This document shows, one piece after another, positions 51,570 through 60,649 of a DNA stretch of 64,000 nucleotides. The DNA comes from Natronorubrum texcoconense (GTDB taxonomy: Archaea > Halobacteriota > Halobacteria > Halobacteriales > Natrialbaceae), in assembly GCF_900100335.1 (NCBI RefSeq), contig NZ_FNFE01000007.1:62001-126000 (forward strand), read 5' to 3'. Position 1 is the first letter of the stretch; every line of letters begins with the position of its first letter. The notes below the pieces were generated by a model. The model was given only the letters and a program-made list of their open reading frames with translations, was not told where the DNA came from and did no database searches. Made by a program: the position numbers and the translations under genes.

Positions 51570-52424
51570 TCAGTCGTACTCGTAGAAGCCGACGCCAGTT
51601 TTCTTCCCGAGGTCGCCCGCTTCGACCTTCCGCTTGAGGAGGTAGGCGGGTTTGTAGCGGTCGCCGAGCTCCTCGTACAGCGTTTCGGTCGCGTGCAGAC
51701 AGATGTCCAGACCGATGTGATCCGCGAGCGTCAGCGGCCCCATCGGAACGTTCGTGCCGAGTTCCATGCCCGCGTCGATATCCTCCTTCGTGGCGACGCC
51801 CTCGTCGAACGCGCGGATCCCCTCGTTGATCCACGGCATCAGGATCCGGTTCGTAACGAAGCCGGGCTTGTCGTCGGACTCCCAGGTCGTCTTCTCGAGG
51901 TCCTCGGAGAACTCGTGGGCGAACTCGACGATCTCCGGGTCGGTCTTCTCGCCGACGACGACCTCGACGCCCTCCATGATCGGCACGGGGTTCATGAAGT
52001 GCAGTCCGACCACGCGCTCGGGCGCGTCCAGGTCGCCCGCGATCGAGGTGATCGAGAGCGTGCTCGTGTTCGTCGCGAGCACGCACGCTTCGTCACAGAC
52101 ATCCTCGAGGTCCGCGAAGATGTCCCGTTTCACGTCGAGTTTCTCGAGGGCCGCCTCGACCACGATATCGCAGTCGGCGAGGTCCTCGAGACTCGTCGTG
52201 CCGTCGATTCGCTCCCGGATGGTATCGGGGTCTTCCTCGAGGGAATCGCGTCCCTCGAGCCGCCCGAGACTGTCGTCGATCGTGTCGAAGCCGTTCTCGA
52301 CGAACCCCTGCTCGATGTCCCGCATCACGACGTCGTAGCCGTGCGTGGCGGCGACCTGTGCGATACCGCTGCCCATCGTTCCCGCGCCGACGACGCCGAC
52401 GCGGTCGATCGTCTCGGCGACCAC
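51570..52424 (-). CDS. 3-hydroxyacyl-CoA dehydrogenase
   Basis: A 284-residue NAD-linked enzyme oxidising 3-hydroxyacyl-CoA to 3-ketoacyl-CoA. It has Rossmann GVVGAGTMGSGIAQVAA, ATNTSTLSIT, the catalytic His in GLHFMNPVPIMEGVEVV, and the C-domain KPGFVTNRILMPWINEGIRAFDEGVAT and GLDICLHATETLYEELGD. It is the stand-alone, non-fused form and converges with the acyl-CoA dehydrogenase gene. Confidence 0.96.
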   Translation of the reverse strand: MVAETIDRVGVVGAGTMGSGIAQVAATHGYDVVMRDIEQGFVENGFDTIDDSLGRLEGRDSLEEDPDTIRERIDGTTSLEDLADCDIVVEAALEKLDVKRDIFADLEDVCDEACVLATNTSTLSITSIAGDLDAPERVVGLHFMNPVPIMEGVEVVVGEKTDPEIVEFAHEFSEDLEKTTWESDDKPGFVTNRILMPWINEGIRAFDEGVATKEDIDAGMELGTNVPMGPLTLADHIGLDICLHATETLYEELGDRYKPAYLLKRKVEAGDLGKKTGVGFYEYD

Positions 52425-52544
52425 CGAGAGAAGGTGTTTCGACCACGCTGATAAGTGTAGCGCCTCGAGCGGCCGTCGCTCCGTGCTTCGGGCCGCTGTC
52501 GATACACCTAAATCGTCGTCTGTGCAATCGTGTCGTGGTAGCTA

Positions 52545-53714
52545 ATGACGAAGGCATTCATCGCCGGATCAGGGACGACTGCGTTCGGATCGTTTCCGGA
52601 CCGAACCGGACGGGACATGTTCGCGGAGGCCGGACTCGCCGCGCTCGACGACGCCGGCCTCACATCTGCGGACGTCGACGAGGTGTTCTACGGCAACTTC
52701 GTCGGCACGCTCTCGGAGCGCCAGGGCCACCAGGGACCGCTCGTCGCGGAGGCCCTCGGCACGACCGCGCCGGCGAGACGCGTCGAGAGCGCTTGCGCCT
52801 CGAGCGGCGTCGCGATTCGGGACGCGGTTCGCGCCGTTCGGGCCGGCGACGCCGACGTGGTCGTCGCGGGCGGTATGGAACGGATGAGCAACATGGGAAC
52901 CGCCGGAGCGACCGACGGGCTGGCTCGCGCGGCGGACGATCTCTTCGAAGTGCGGGCCGGCGTGACGTTTCCTGCGGCCTACGCGTTATTGGCTCGAGCC
53001 TACTTCGACGCCTACGGCGGCGACCGGACGGACCTCGCGCACGTCGCGGTCAAGAACCACGAGAACGCGCTCGTCAACGACCACGCCCACCTGCGCCAGG
53101 AGATCACCGTCGACGACGTCCTCGAGGCCCCGGAGATCGCCGCGCCGCTCGGGCTGTACGACGCCTGCCCGATCAGCGACGGCGCCGCCGCCGTCGTCCT
53201 CTGCTCTCCGTCCTACGCAGCCGAGCACGGGCTCGACTCTGGCGTTGCGATCACGGGCTCGGGCCACGGCGGCGACACGATGGCGCTGCAGGATCGCCAG
53301 TCGCTCGCGAAGACGCCCGGCACGCGCGAGGCCGCCGAAGCGGCGTACGACGACGCCGGGATTACCCCCGACGAGGTCGGCATCGCCGAAGTCCACGACT
53401 GCTTTACGATCGCGGAGGTGCTCGCGCTCGAGGGACTGGGCCTCTACAGCTACGGCGAGGCGCTCGGCGCGGCCCGCCGCGGCGAGACGCGCCGCGACGG
53501 CGCGCTGCCGGTGAACCTCTCGGGCGGACTGAAGGCAAAGGGCCACCCCGTCGGCGCGACCGGCGCGGCCCAGATCGCGGCCGTCAGGACCTTGCTCGAG
53601 GGCACCCATCCCCAGTCGGACGCCGTCGACGACGACGTCACCGTCGGGCTGGCCCACAACGCCGGCGGGACGGTCGCCAGTGCGACGGTTCACGTGTTGG
53701 AGGTGGTTGCGTGA
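52545..53714 (+). CDS. SCP2-type thiolase
   Basis: A 389-residue thiolase-fold acyltransferase. The nucleophilic C84 lies in VESACASSG, the second Cys in IAEVHDCFTIAE and the His in SGGLKAKGHPVGATGAAQ. The HDCF arrangement and the downstream DUF35 partner mark it as an SCP2-type archaeal thiolase. Such enzymes cleave 3-ketoacyl-CoA, or perform retro-aldol cleavage in some sterol pathways. Its TGA overlaps the GTG of the next gene (GTGA), so the two subunits are coupled. Confidence 0.94.
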   Translation: MTKAFIAGSGTTAFGSFPDRTGRDMFAEAGLAALDDAGLTSADVDEVFYGNFVGTLSERQGHQGPLVAEALGTTAPARRVESACASSGVAIRDAVRAVRAGDADVVVAGGMERMSNMGTAGATDGLARAADDLFEVRAGVTFPAAYALLARAYFDAYGGDRTDLAHVAVKNHENALVNDHAHLRQEITVDDVLEAPEIAAPLGLYDACPISDGAAAVVLCSPSYAAEHGLDSGVAITGSGHGGDTMALQDRQSLAKTPGTREAAEAAYDDAGITPDEVGIAEVHDCFTIAEVLALEGLGLYSYGEALGAARRGETRRDGALPVNLSGGLKAKGHPVGATGAAQIAAVRTLLEGTHPQSDAVDDDVTVGLAHNAGGTVASATVHVLEVVA

Positions 53715-54109
53715 GCGACTCTCGTAACGCCGGCTACGACGAGTTCCTCGAGGCCCTCGACTCCGGCGACGGCTACTACTACGAGTGTTCGAACGCCCAC
53801 GGAACGCTTCCGCCGCGACGGGCCTGTCCCCACTGCGGGGATCGGGACCTCGAGACGCTGCCGTTGCCGGCAACGGGCGAGATCGTCACGCACACGACCG
53901 TCACCGTGCCGACGCCGGCGTTCGACGACGACGCGCCCTACGTGACGGCGCTCGCGGCGTTCGGGCCGGTCAGGCTGACCGGAATCGTCCGCGGCGTCGA
54001 TCCAGCCGACGTCGATATCGGAGACGCCGTCACGGCGACCGTCAAACCGAGCGAGACGAGCGGCGACCGAACGATTACATTTCGACCGGCCGATGACACA
54101 CACGACTGA
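53711..54109 (+). CDS. OB-fold/zinc-ribbon acyl-CoA-associated protein (DUF35)
   Basis: A 132-residue partner of SCP2-type thiolases. The N-terminal rubredoxin-like zinc ribbon has YYYECSNAHGTLPPRRACPHCGDRD, though only three of four expected Cys are clear. An OB-fold follows with GEIVTHTTVTVPTPAFDDDAPYVTALAAF and DIGDAVTATV. The GTG start at 53711 overlaps the thiolase stop by four bases. In archaea, DUF35 proteins bridge thiolase and acyl-CoA enzymes and channel intermediates. Confidence 0.9.
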   Translation: MSDSRNAGYDEFLEALDSGDGYYYECSNAHGTLPPRRACPHCGDRDLETLPLPATGEIVTHTTVTVPTPAFDDDAPYVTALAAFGPVRLTGIVRGVDPADVDIGDAVTATVKPSETSGDRTITFRPADDTHD

Positions 54110-54509
54110 GATCACCGTCGACTGGGGCGACACCGACGCCGGCGGCCTCATCTACTACCCGCGATTCTTCCACTTCGTGATCGTGGGACTGAACGACTAC
54201 TTCAGGCTCGCCACCGACGGCGAACACCCGATGGAGCGGTACCGACGCGCCGGCTACGTCCTCCCCGCGGTCGAGGCCTCGGCGTCGTTTCACTCGCCGC
54301 TTCGCGCCGGCGACGAGGCCGTCATCGAGACGACCGTCGTGGACAGCGGGACGTCCTCGCTGACGCTCGCGTTCGCGATCACCCGCGCGGCGGACGACGA
54401 ACGCGTCGCCGAGGGCGAGGTGTCGTTCGTCTTCGTCGACGACGCGTTCGAGGCGACGCCGCTGCCCGACGAGATTCGCGAGTGTATCCGGGCCCGCGGC
54501 GACGCGTAA
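54093..54509 (+). CDS. Acyl-CoA thioesterase, 4HBT hotdog family
   Basis: A 138-residue hotdog enzyme. ITVDWGDTDAGGLIYYPRFFHFVIVGLNDYF is the 4-hydroxybenzoyl-CoA-thioesterase signature with the catalytic Asp. It overlaps the DUF35 gene by 17 bases, which shows tight coupling. It may release CoA from a dead-end or product ester. Confidence 0.93.
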   Translation: MTHTTEITVDWGDTDAGGLIYYPRFFHFVIVGLNDYFRLATDGEHPMERYRRAGYVLPAVEASASFHSPLRAGDEAVIETTVVDSGTSSLTLAFAITRAADDERVAEGEVSFVFVDDAFEATPLPDEIRECIRARGDA

Positions 54510-54559
54510 CCCACTCGAGCGGCAGTAGCTTGAAATCGGCTCGGCGAGAACGAACGACC

Positions 54560-54949
54560 ATGTCGACGTCAGTTCCCGAAGCAGGCGAGGAGTATACGTA
54601 CGAGCGGACGTTCACGGTCGCGGAGGTTCGCGAGTTCGGCGAGCTCTCGGGCGATCAGCAGGCGATTCACACGGAGCCGAACGAGGACGGCGAACTGGTG
54701 GTTCAGGGCCTTCTCACCGCGAGCCTCCCGACGAAGATCGGCGGCGATCTCAGCTATCTGGCGCGGCGGATGGAACTCGAGTTCGTCCGGCCGGTGTACA
54801 CAGGCGATCGAATCACCTGCACCCTGCGAAACGAGTCGGTGAACGAGGGCGACGATCGCTACGAGATCGAGAGCAGCGTCGTTTGTACGAACGACGACGG
54901 AAAGATCGTTCTCGAGGGCGAGATCGCGGGACTGATCTGGAAAGAGTAA
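54560..54949 (+). CDS. MaoC-like (R)-specific enoyl-CoA hydratase
   Basis: A 129-residue hotdog hydratase. FTVAEVREFGELSGDQQAIHTEP provides the Asp/His pair of the hydratase motif, and VQGLLTASLPTKI the conserved turn. The ATG at 54560 starts the domain. It can supply the hydration step that the PaaG-like crotonase probably lacks. Confidence 0.9.
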   Translation: MSTSVPEAGEEYTYERTFTVAEVREFGELSGDQQAIHTEPNEDGELVVQGLLTASLPTKIGGDLSYLARRMELEFVRPVYTGDRITCTLRNESVNEGDDRYEIESSVVCTNDDGKIVLEGEIAGLIWKE

Positions 54950-54976
54950 GCGGCTGCGTTCAGTTGACGGCGGGGA

Positions 54977-56611
54977 TTAGCTGTACTTCTCCTGTTCCTG
55001 CTGGCGGAGTTCGATCCGTCGGATCTTCCCGCTCGAAGTCTTGGGCAGTTCGTCGACGAACTCGATGCGGCGCGGGTACTTGTAGGGGGCCGTCTCCTCT
55101 TTCATGAAGTCCTGGAGTTCGGTCTTGAGCTCCTCGCTGCCTTCGTACTCCTCGGCGAGGATCACGTAGGTCTTGACGACGCTGCCGCGTTCGTCGTGGG
55201 GACTGTCGACCGCGGCCGCTTCGGCGACGGCGTCGTGGCTCACGAGCGCGTCCTCGACCTCGAACGGGCCGATGCGGTAGCCCGAGGAGATGATGATGTC
55301 GTCGGCCCGGCCCTCGAAGAAGAAGTAGCCGTCCTCGTCCTGGGAGGCAAGGTCGCCGGTTCGGTAGTACTCGCCCGAGAGCTTCTGCTCGTCGAGTTCG
55401 GGCTTCTCGTAGTAGCCGTCGAAGATGGCCGGCGAGTCGACGGGAACGGCGATCTCGCCGATCTCGCCGGGCTCGACCTCTTTCTCCTCGTCCATCTCGA
55501 TGATCGTCGCGCCGACGCCGGGGGTCGGTTTCCCCATGCTGCCGGTTTTGACGTCGATTCCGGGGTAGTTCGTCACGAGCGCGACGGTCTCGGTCTGGCC
55601 GTAGCCGTCCCGCGGGGTCACGCCCCAGGCGTCCTGAATGCGCTCGATCGGCTCGCGGTTGAGCGGTTCGCCGGCCGAGAGCGTGTCGTTCAACTGGACG
55701 TCGTAGGACTCGAGGTCGGCGTTCGCGAACATCCGGTACTGGGTGGGGACCGCACAGAGTTTCGTGACGCCCTCATCCTGGAGAATTTCGAGGAAGACGT
55801 CGGGTTCGAAATCGCCGTCGTATACGAGCTGGGTCGCACCGGTCGTCAGGCCGACGCCGACGGGGCTCCAGAACCACTTCGCCCAGCCGGTGCCGGTCGT
55901 CGCCCACAGCAGTTCGTCCTCGAGATCGGTGTCTTCGTCGACGCCCCACCAGTAGGGGGCGTTAACCTGGTTGAAGCAGTACTGCCAACGGTGTTTGTGC
56001 AGCACCGGTTTCGGCTGACCGGTCGTCCCGCTGGTGTAGTTGATCGACATCGGGTCCTCCGAGGAGAGCTCCGGACCGTCGTAGTCCGCCGACTGGCCGT
56101 CGGCGACCGACTGGACGGTCGACCACCGGTCGTCGTCGAGCTCGCTCTCGTCGCCGTCGAGGACGATCACGCGCTCGAGCGGCGTCTCCTCGAGCACCGG
56201 CTCGACCATATCGATGAGCGACTCGTGGACGACGATGGTCGTGGCGTTGCAGTCGTTCGCCCGGAACTCGATGTCCTTCGCTCGCAGCATCGACGAACAG
56301 GGGACCAGCAGCGAGCCGGTTGCGAGCGCGCCAAGTTGGACGGCGAACACGTCCGGATGTCGCGGCAGCAGATGCATCACGCGGTCGCCCTCGCTGACGC
56401 CGAGTTCCTCGAGGCCGTTCGCGAACCGATACATCTCGTCCCGGAGATCGGCGTACGTCCGCTCCTCGCGGTGACCGTCCGCGTTCAGAAACTTGATCGC
56501 GACCCGGTCGCCGAACGACGACGCGTGGTCGTCGACGGTCGACGTGATCGTGTACGACTCGGGAATGTCCCATTCGAACGACTCGACTATGGTATCGTAA
56601 TCCACACCCAT
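54977..56611 (-). CDS. Acyl-CoA synthetase (AMP-forming)
   Basis: A 544-residue ligase that activates a carboxylic acid to its CoA ester. It has the P-loop YTSGTTGQPKPVLHKH, the adenylate motif PRDGYGQTETVALVTNYPG, the hinge region YYRTGDLASQDEDGYFFFEGRADDIIISSGYRIGPFEVE and the C-terminal lysine in LPKTSSGKIRR. It resembles medium-chain/acetyl-type synthetases. An ATTAAA element about 30 bases before the ATG at 56611 is a likely TATA box. It converges with the MaoC gene. Confidence 0.95.
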   Translation of the reverse strand: MGVDYDTIVESFEWDIPESYTITSTVDDHASSFGDRVAIKFLNADGHREERTYADLRDEMYRFANGLEELGVSEGDRVMHLLPRHPDVFAVQLGALATGSLLVPCSSMLRAKDIEFRANDCNATTIVVHESLIDMVEPVLEETPLERVIVLDGDESELDDDRWSTVQSVADGQSADYDGPELSSEDPMSINYTSGTTGQPKPVLHKHRWQYCFNQVNAPYWWGVDEDTDLEDELLWATTGTGWAKWFWSPVGVGLTTGATQLVYDGDFEPDVFLEILQDEGVTKLCAVPTQYRMFANADLESYDVQLNDTLSAGEPLNREPIERIQDAWGVTPRDGYGQTETVALVTNYPGIDVKTGSMGKPTPGVGATIIEMDEEKEVEPGEIGEIAVPVDSPAIFDGYYEKPELDEQKLSGEYYRTGDLASQDEDGYFFFEGRADDIIISSGYRIGPFEVEDALVSHDAVAEAAAVDSPHDERGSVVKTYVILAEEYEGSEELKTELQDFMKEETAPYKYPRRIEFVDELPKTSSGKIRRIELRQQEQEKYS

Positions 56612-56800
56612 ACTCGACCAATCATACCATGTCCGCTTTAATGTTTTCCTGTTTCTGCCGTTCTTGCCGCCGCCAATCTCCCCAACGTGCCGGCGATCGG
56701 TGGGCGTCCGTCGAACCGTCCGATGCGTACTCGACGGCATTCGACGCTCTCGATTTGGTCAACGAGAACACTTAACACGACACGCGGTCGCTGCTCCGGT

Positions 56801-57685
56801 ATGGATACGAGCAAGCAGCTGTACGAGATCGAGGCGACGGGCTGGAAACGAGGGCTCTACGACGACATCAAACGGACGTTCAGGGCGCCGATCGTCAACT
56901 GGATCTTTCGAACGACGATCGCGAACTACCCCGAGTTCTGCCGATATGCGTGGGCACAGGTGAAGCCGGTGTTCGAGACCGCTCGGTTCGGCAGGCTGTC
57001 GGTCGCGTATCGGGACACCGTGCTCTCGGCACTCGAGGCCGAGTCCACCGTGCCGACCTATCGCTGCGGAGAGCTCGACGTCTCGCCGGCCGAGTACGGC
57101 GAACTCCGGGGCCAGCTCGCGACCTACGATATCGTCGCCCCCCGACTCGCCGTGCTCTTCGAACTCGTAGACCGGGGGCTCCACGAGGAGCCGGTCGGGA
57201 CCGACCCCGACTCCACTCGCGAGGCGACGTCGCCCCTTCCGCCGTGGCTCGACGCCGACCGGGGACGACCGCCGACGATGATCGCGTTCGACGAGACGCC
57301 GGCCGAACTGGACGACGTGGTTACGGCTATCCAGTCGTTTCACGGCCTCGAGGACGGCCTGCCGAGCATCTACCGGACTCTCGCACAGTGGCCCGACTAC
57401 CTGGCCCCGATGTGGGACGACGTCGAGCCGATTTTAGCGGGCGACGCGTTCTCGACGGCCGTCGACGACGCTCGAGCGGTGGTTTCCGAGTTCGTCGACG
57501 AGGCCGCGTACGTCCCGCAACTGGGGCCGGAGTCGCTCGCCGAACGGGGGATCGACGAAGAGGCGATATCGGAGCTGCAGACGCTGTTTCGCGACTTCAA
57601 TCGAGGACCGATCGAGACCGTGATCCCGGCGCTGCCGGTGTACGCGGCGACGGTCGACGCGACGGGGAGACGCGCGTACGACTGA
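56801..57685 (+). CDS. DehI-family (group I) 2-haloacid dehalogenase-like protein
   Basis: A 294-residue, all-helical protein with an internal duplication. N42-Y-P-E-F...W51-x-x-V-K-P in the first half mirrors Q196-W-P-D-Y...W205-x-x-V-E-P in the second, as in DehI, whose pseudo-dimer fold hydrolyses both D- and L-2-haloacids without a covalent intermediate. The ATG at 56801 follows a TATA-like ACACTTAACA at 56768-56777. The next gene on the same strand is a group II dehalogenase, which strengthens the assignment. Confidence 0.82.
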   Translation: MDTSKQLYEIEATGWKRGLYDDIKRTFRAPIVNWIFRTTIANYPEFCRYAWAQVKPVFETARFGRLSVAYRDTVLSALEAESTVPTYRCGELDVSPAEYGELRGQLATYDIVAPRLAVLFELVDRGLHEEPVGTDPDSTREATSPLPPWLDADRGRPPTMIAFDETPAELDDVVTAIQSFHGLEDGLPSIYRTLAQWPDYLAPMWDDVEPILAGDAFSTAVDDARAVVSEFVDEAAYVPQLGPESLAERGIDEEAISELQTLFRDFNRGPIETVIPALPVYAATVDATGRRAYD

Positions 57686-57778
57686 GGAACCGTTCGAATC
57701 GAAGGGCATTCGATCGCGAAACCGATCCGTGCCAACACACCCCACCGTATATGAGCGACGGCGTCCAACCGATAGCGT

Positions 57779-58462
57779 ATGTCCTTCGATCCGACCGCCG
57801 TCGACACGATCACCGTCGATTCGTACGGGACGCTCGTCGATCCTCACTCCGTCGAGGCGACCCTCGAGGAACACGTCGACGAAATTCGTCCGATCTCGAC
57901 GCTCTGGCGCAGTCGCTCGATCATGTACACGATGGTCGGCAACTTCGTCGACGACTATCAGCCGTTCTACGAGATGAATCGCGACGCCCTCCGGTTTGCA
58001 CTCGAGAGCCACGGTGTCGATCTCACCTCGGAGACGATCGAGGAGATCCTCTCGACGTACCACGATCTCGACCCGTTCGACGACGTTCGGGACGGACTCG
58101 AGACGCTTACGGACGCCGGCTACGACGTGTACGTGCTGTCGAACGGCAACCCCGAGATGCTCGAATCGATGGTCGAGTCGGCGGATATCGAGGACGTCAT
58201 CGCCGACGCGATCAGCGCACACGAGATTCGGACGTTCAAACCCGACGCTGACATCTACCGACACGCTGCGGCCCGAACCGGAACACCGATCGAGTCGATA
58301 GCGCACGTTGCCGGACCGACCTTCGACGTCCGGGGAGCGATGCACGCGGGGATGCAAGGCGTGTGGATCAATCGCGACGACGGGCCGTGGGATCCCTCCG
58401 CGACGGAGCCGGATCTGACCGTCGAGACGTTCTTCGACCTTACGGACGAACTCGCGGGCTGA
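57779..58462 (+). CDS. HAD-superfamily (group II) haloacid dehalogenase-like protein
   Basis: A 227-residue HAD protein. The nucleophile D14 lies in VDSYGTLVD. R44 in LWRSRSIMYT, S121-N122 in VLSNGNPEML, K154 and Y160 in FKPDADIY and D183 all match the L-2-haloacid dehalogenase set. Where the enzyme usually has a Ser and an Asn before that Asp, this one reads AGPTFD, so two active-site residues differ. It may be a dehalogenase of changed specificity or a phosphatase. Confidence 0.85.
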   Translation: MSFDPTAVDTITVDSYGTLVDPHSVEATLEEHVDEIRPISTLWRSRSIMYTMVGNFVDDYQPFYEMNRDALRFALESHGVDLTSETIEEILSTYHDLDPFDDVRDGLETLTDAGYDVYVLSNGNPEMLESMVESADIEDVIADAISAHEIRTFKPDADIYRHAAARTGTPIESIAHVAGPTFDVRGAMHAGMQGVWINRDDGPWDPSATEPDLTVETFFDLTDELAG

Positions 58463-58669
58463 GCCGGTCGCGTTCCTCTCGATGGTGAGTACCGCGAGCT
58501 GTCGACGCCGTTCGACCGAGTATCCCGGTCTGCAGAGCGTACTATCGGCCGATATTCGTTTGAATCAACGCGATCAGTTCACTCAGACGACGGTTCAAAT
58601 GCATATGATGAATATTAGGTCTACCTATGCGTAAGAATTTAATAGTTGCATTATGACGGGGAGTAGTGT

Positions 58670-58972
58670 ATGCAGACTCATACCAAGGAAGCACTCGCAT
58701 CACTGATTGCTGCGTTGGCACTCATTGGTGTGATACACTCGGGGATCTGGTTCACCATGTTTGGAACACCGGACTTCAGAATACTGGGATTCCCGTTCCA
58801 CTACTTCTGGATGATCGCCGGTGGACCGGCAGCGATGTTCGTCCTGTACTGGGGGTACTACCAGTACGTTACCACCTCGATCATGGACGAAAAAGCGCAG
58901 TTGAACGCGTCGGCAGGTGACGTAAGCGGAGCCGACGAGGTCGGCGCAGAGCCGGGTGATGCCGATGATTAG
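58670..58972 (+). CDS. DUF3311 small membrane protein, symporter-associated
   Basis: A 100-residue protein with two membrane helices (residues ~8-30 and ~45-65) and an acidic C-terminal tail, AGDVSGADEVGAEPGDADD. It occurs just before sodium:solute symporters and is presumed to be an accessory subunit. AATTTAATAG about 30 bases upstream is a good TATA box. The gene overlaps the symporter start. Confidence 0.87.
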   Translation: MQTHTKEALASLIAALALIGVIHSGIWFTMFGTPDFRILGFPFHYFWMIAGGPAAMFVLYWGYYQYVTTSIMDEKAQLNASAGDVSGADEVGAEPGDADD

Positions 58973-60635
58973 GCCGCTCCCGCTCCAGGAGATGGGAGAG
59001 TATCCGTTCCAGGAAACGTTCACCGACCTTCTGATCCCGCTGATCATTATCGGACTCACGTTCGTCGCCTACTACGGGATCAGCTACTACATGAAAAACA
59101 AGATCAAGGGGACGGACGACTACATGGTCGCCGGCCGGACTATCGGGCCGTTCGTCAACGGTTCCGCGATCTCCGCGACCTGGGAGAGTCTGGCGACGTT
59201 CATGGGCGTCGTCGCCCTGATGGTTACGGTCCAGATCCCGTTTCTGGCCGTCTGGACCAACTTCCTGCTCTCGATTCCGCTGATCGTCATCCTGTACGGA
59301 CAGACGCTCCGTCGGCTCGGCTCGTACACGCCGGCGACGTTCTGTAAGGACCGGTACGGCAACACGATGTCCGTCGTGATGGCGCTGCTCATCGTGTTCG
59401 TCATGCTGATGTACGCGCTGGGGCAGTTCATCGGCCTCGCACAGATCGCCGAGATCCTGTTCGGGTGGGACTACACCCTCTCGCTGTTCGTCATCGCCGC
59501 GCTCGTGACGGGGTACGTCGTCATCGCCGGAATGTGGGGCGTCTCCTACAACTCCGCCCTGCAGTTCTGGATCATGCTGACGGCGGCGTTCTTCCCGATG
59601 ATGATCGTCCTCCATCAACTCGGCTCGAGCGGCTGGTTCTTCCCGCCGCTCGGCTACGGTGACCTCGTTCCGGAGATGGAGGCGACCAATCCGGGCTTCT
59701 TCGACATGACGTTCGACACCCGATGGTACTTCGCTATGTTCCTGGCGATGGCGCTAGGGCCGATCGGGATGCCCCACCTGGCACAGCGTATCTTCACGAG
59801 CCGTGACGTCGAGGCCGGCCGCAAGACCGTCTTCTGGTTCGTCGCCGTGACGGGGCTCATGTTCGCGACGATCTACTCCGTCGCGTTCGCCGGCGTCATG
59901 TGGCTCGGGCAGGAAGGGTTCGAGGTCGCCGAGGCCGACTTCGACAAGATGATCTTCTACCTCAACTTCGCGTTCAGCGGCAACTCGATTACCGGCTACG
60001 TCGTCGCGGGGGCGATCGCCGGCGGGCTGTCGACCGTCAGCGGTCACATGCTCGCGATCAGTGCCGCCGTCGCGAACGACGTCATCGAGGCCTTCGAGCT
60101 CGACATCACGGAAGACCGCAAGACCCAGGCCGGCTACGCGTCCGTCATCGCGGCCGGACTGATCATCGCGCTCATCGCGCTGAACCCGCCCGCGTTCCTC
60201 GTGGTCAGTATCTTGTGGGCGTTCGCCGTCAGCGCCGCCGCGATCACGCCGGTGATCGTGCTCGGTGTCTGGTCCGCTCGCGTGAACCGCTACGGGGCGA
60301 TCGCCTCGAGCGTCGTCGGTTTCGTTACCGTCGTCGCGCTCTCGCCGCACGCGATCGGCGGGCTCGGAGCGGGTGCGGAGGGACTAACCGCCGACCTGGG
60401 GATCGACGCGATCATGATCGCGTTCCCGCTGTCGATCCTGACGTTCGTCATCGTCTCCCTCGTGGCCGAACGGATCGACGCGCTGAACGTCGATCCGGAA
60501 TCGAACCGCAACCTGATCAACGAGATGCACGGCTACCCCGACGACAACGTCGACCGCTTCACGAGCGCGGTGCCGCTCATCGTGCTCGCCGTGCTCATGC
60601 TCCCGATCCTCTGGTGGGGAATCCAGCCCTGGTAA
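58965..60635 (+). CDS. Sodium:solute symporter (SSS family, monocarboxylate-type)
   Basis: A 556-residue, about 13-helix permease of the acetate/pyruvate/propionate group. It has KGTDDYMVAGRTIGPFVNGSAISATWESLATFMG, GLAQIAEILFGWDYTLSL, GPIGMPHLAQRIFTSRDVEAGRK and GLSTVSGHMLAISAAVANDVIEAF. The start is uncertain: GTG 58956, ATG 58959 or ATG 58965. I choose 58965 because GGTGA lies five bases upstream as Shine-Dalgarno. The DUF3311 partner and a tiny third gene flank it. The neighbouring dehalogenase genes make 2-halo- or short carboxylates plausible substrates. Confidence 0.92.
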   Translation: MIRPLPLQEMGEYPFQETFTDLLIPLIIIGLTFVAYYGISYYMKNKIKGTDDYMVAGRTIGPFVNGSAISATWESLATFMGVVALMVTVQIPFLAVWTNFLLSIPLIVILYGQTLRRLGSYTPATFCKDRYGNTMSVVMALLIVFVMLMYALGQFIGLAQIAEILFGWDYTLSLFVIAALVTGYVVIAGMWGVSYNSALQFWIMLTAAFFPMMIVLHQLGSSGWFFPPLGYGDLVPEMEATNPGFFDMTFDTRWYFAMFLAMALGPIGMPHLAQRIFTSRDVEAGRKTVFWFVAVTGLMFATIYSVAFAGVMWLGQEGFEVAEADFDKMIFYLNFAFSGNSITGYVVAGAIAGGLSTVSGHMLAISAAVANDVIEAFELDITEDRKTQAGYASVIAAGLIIALIALNPPAFLVVSILWAFAVSAAAITPVIVLGVWSARVNRYGAIASSVVGFVTVVALSPHAIGGLGAGAEGLTADLGIDAIMIAFPLSILTFVIVSLVAERIDALNVDPESNRNLINEMHGYPDDNVDRFTSAVPLIVLAVLMLPILWWGIQPW

Positions 60636-60649
60636 CCCAAACCGAGACT

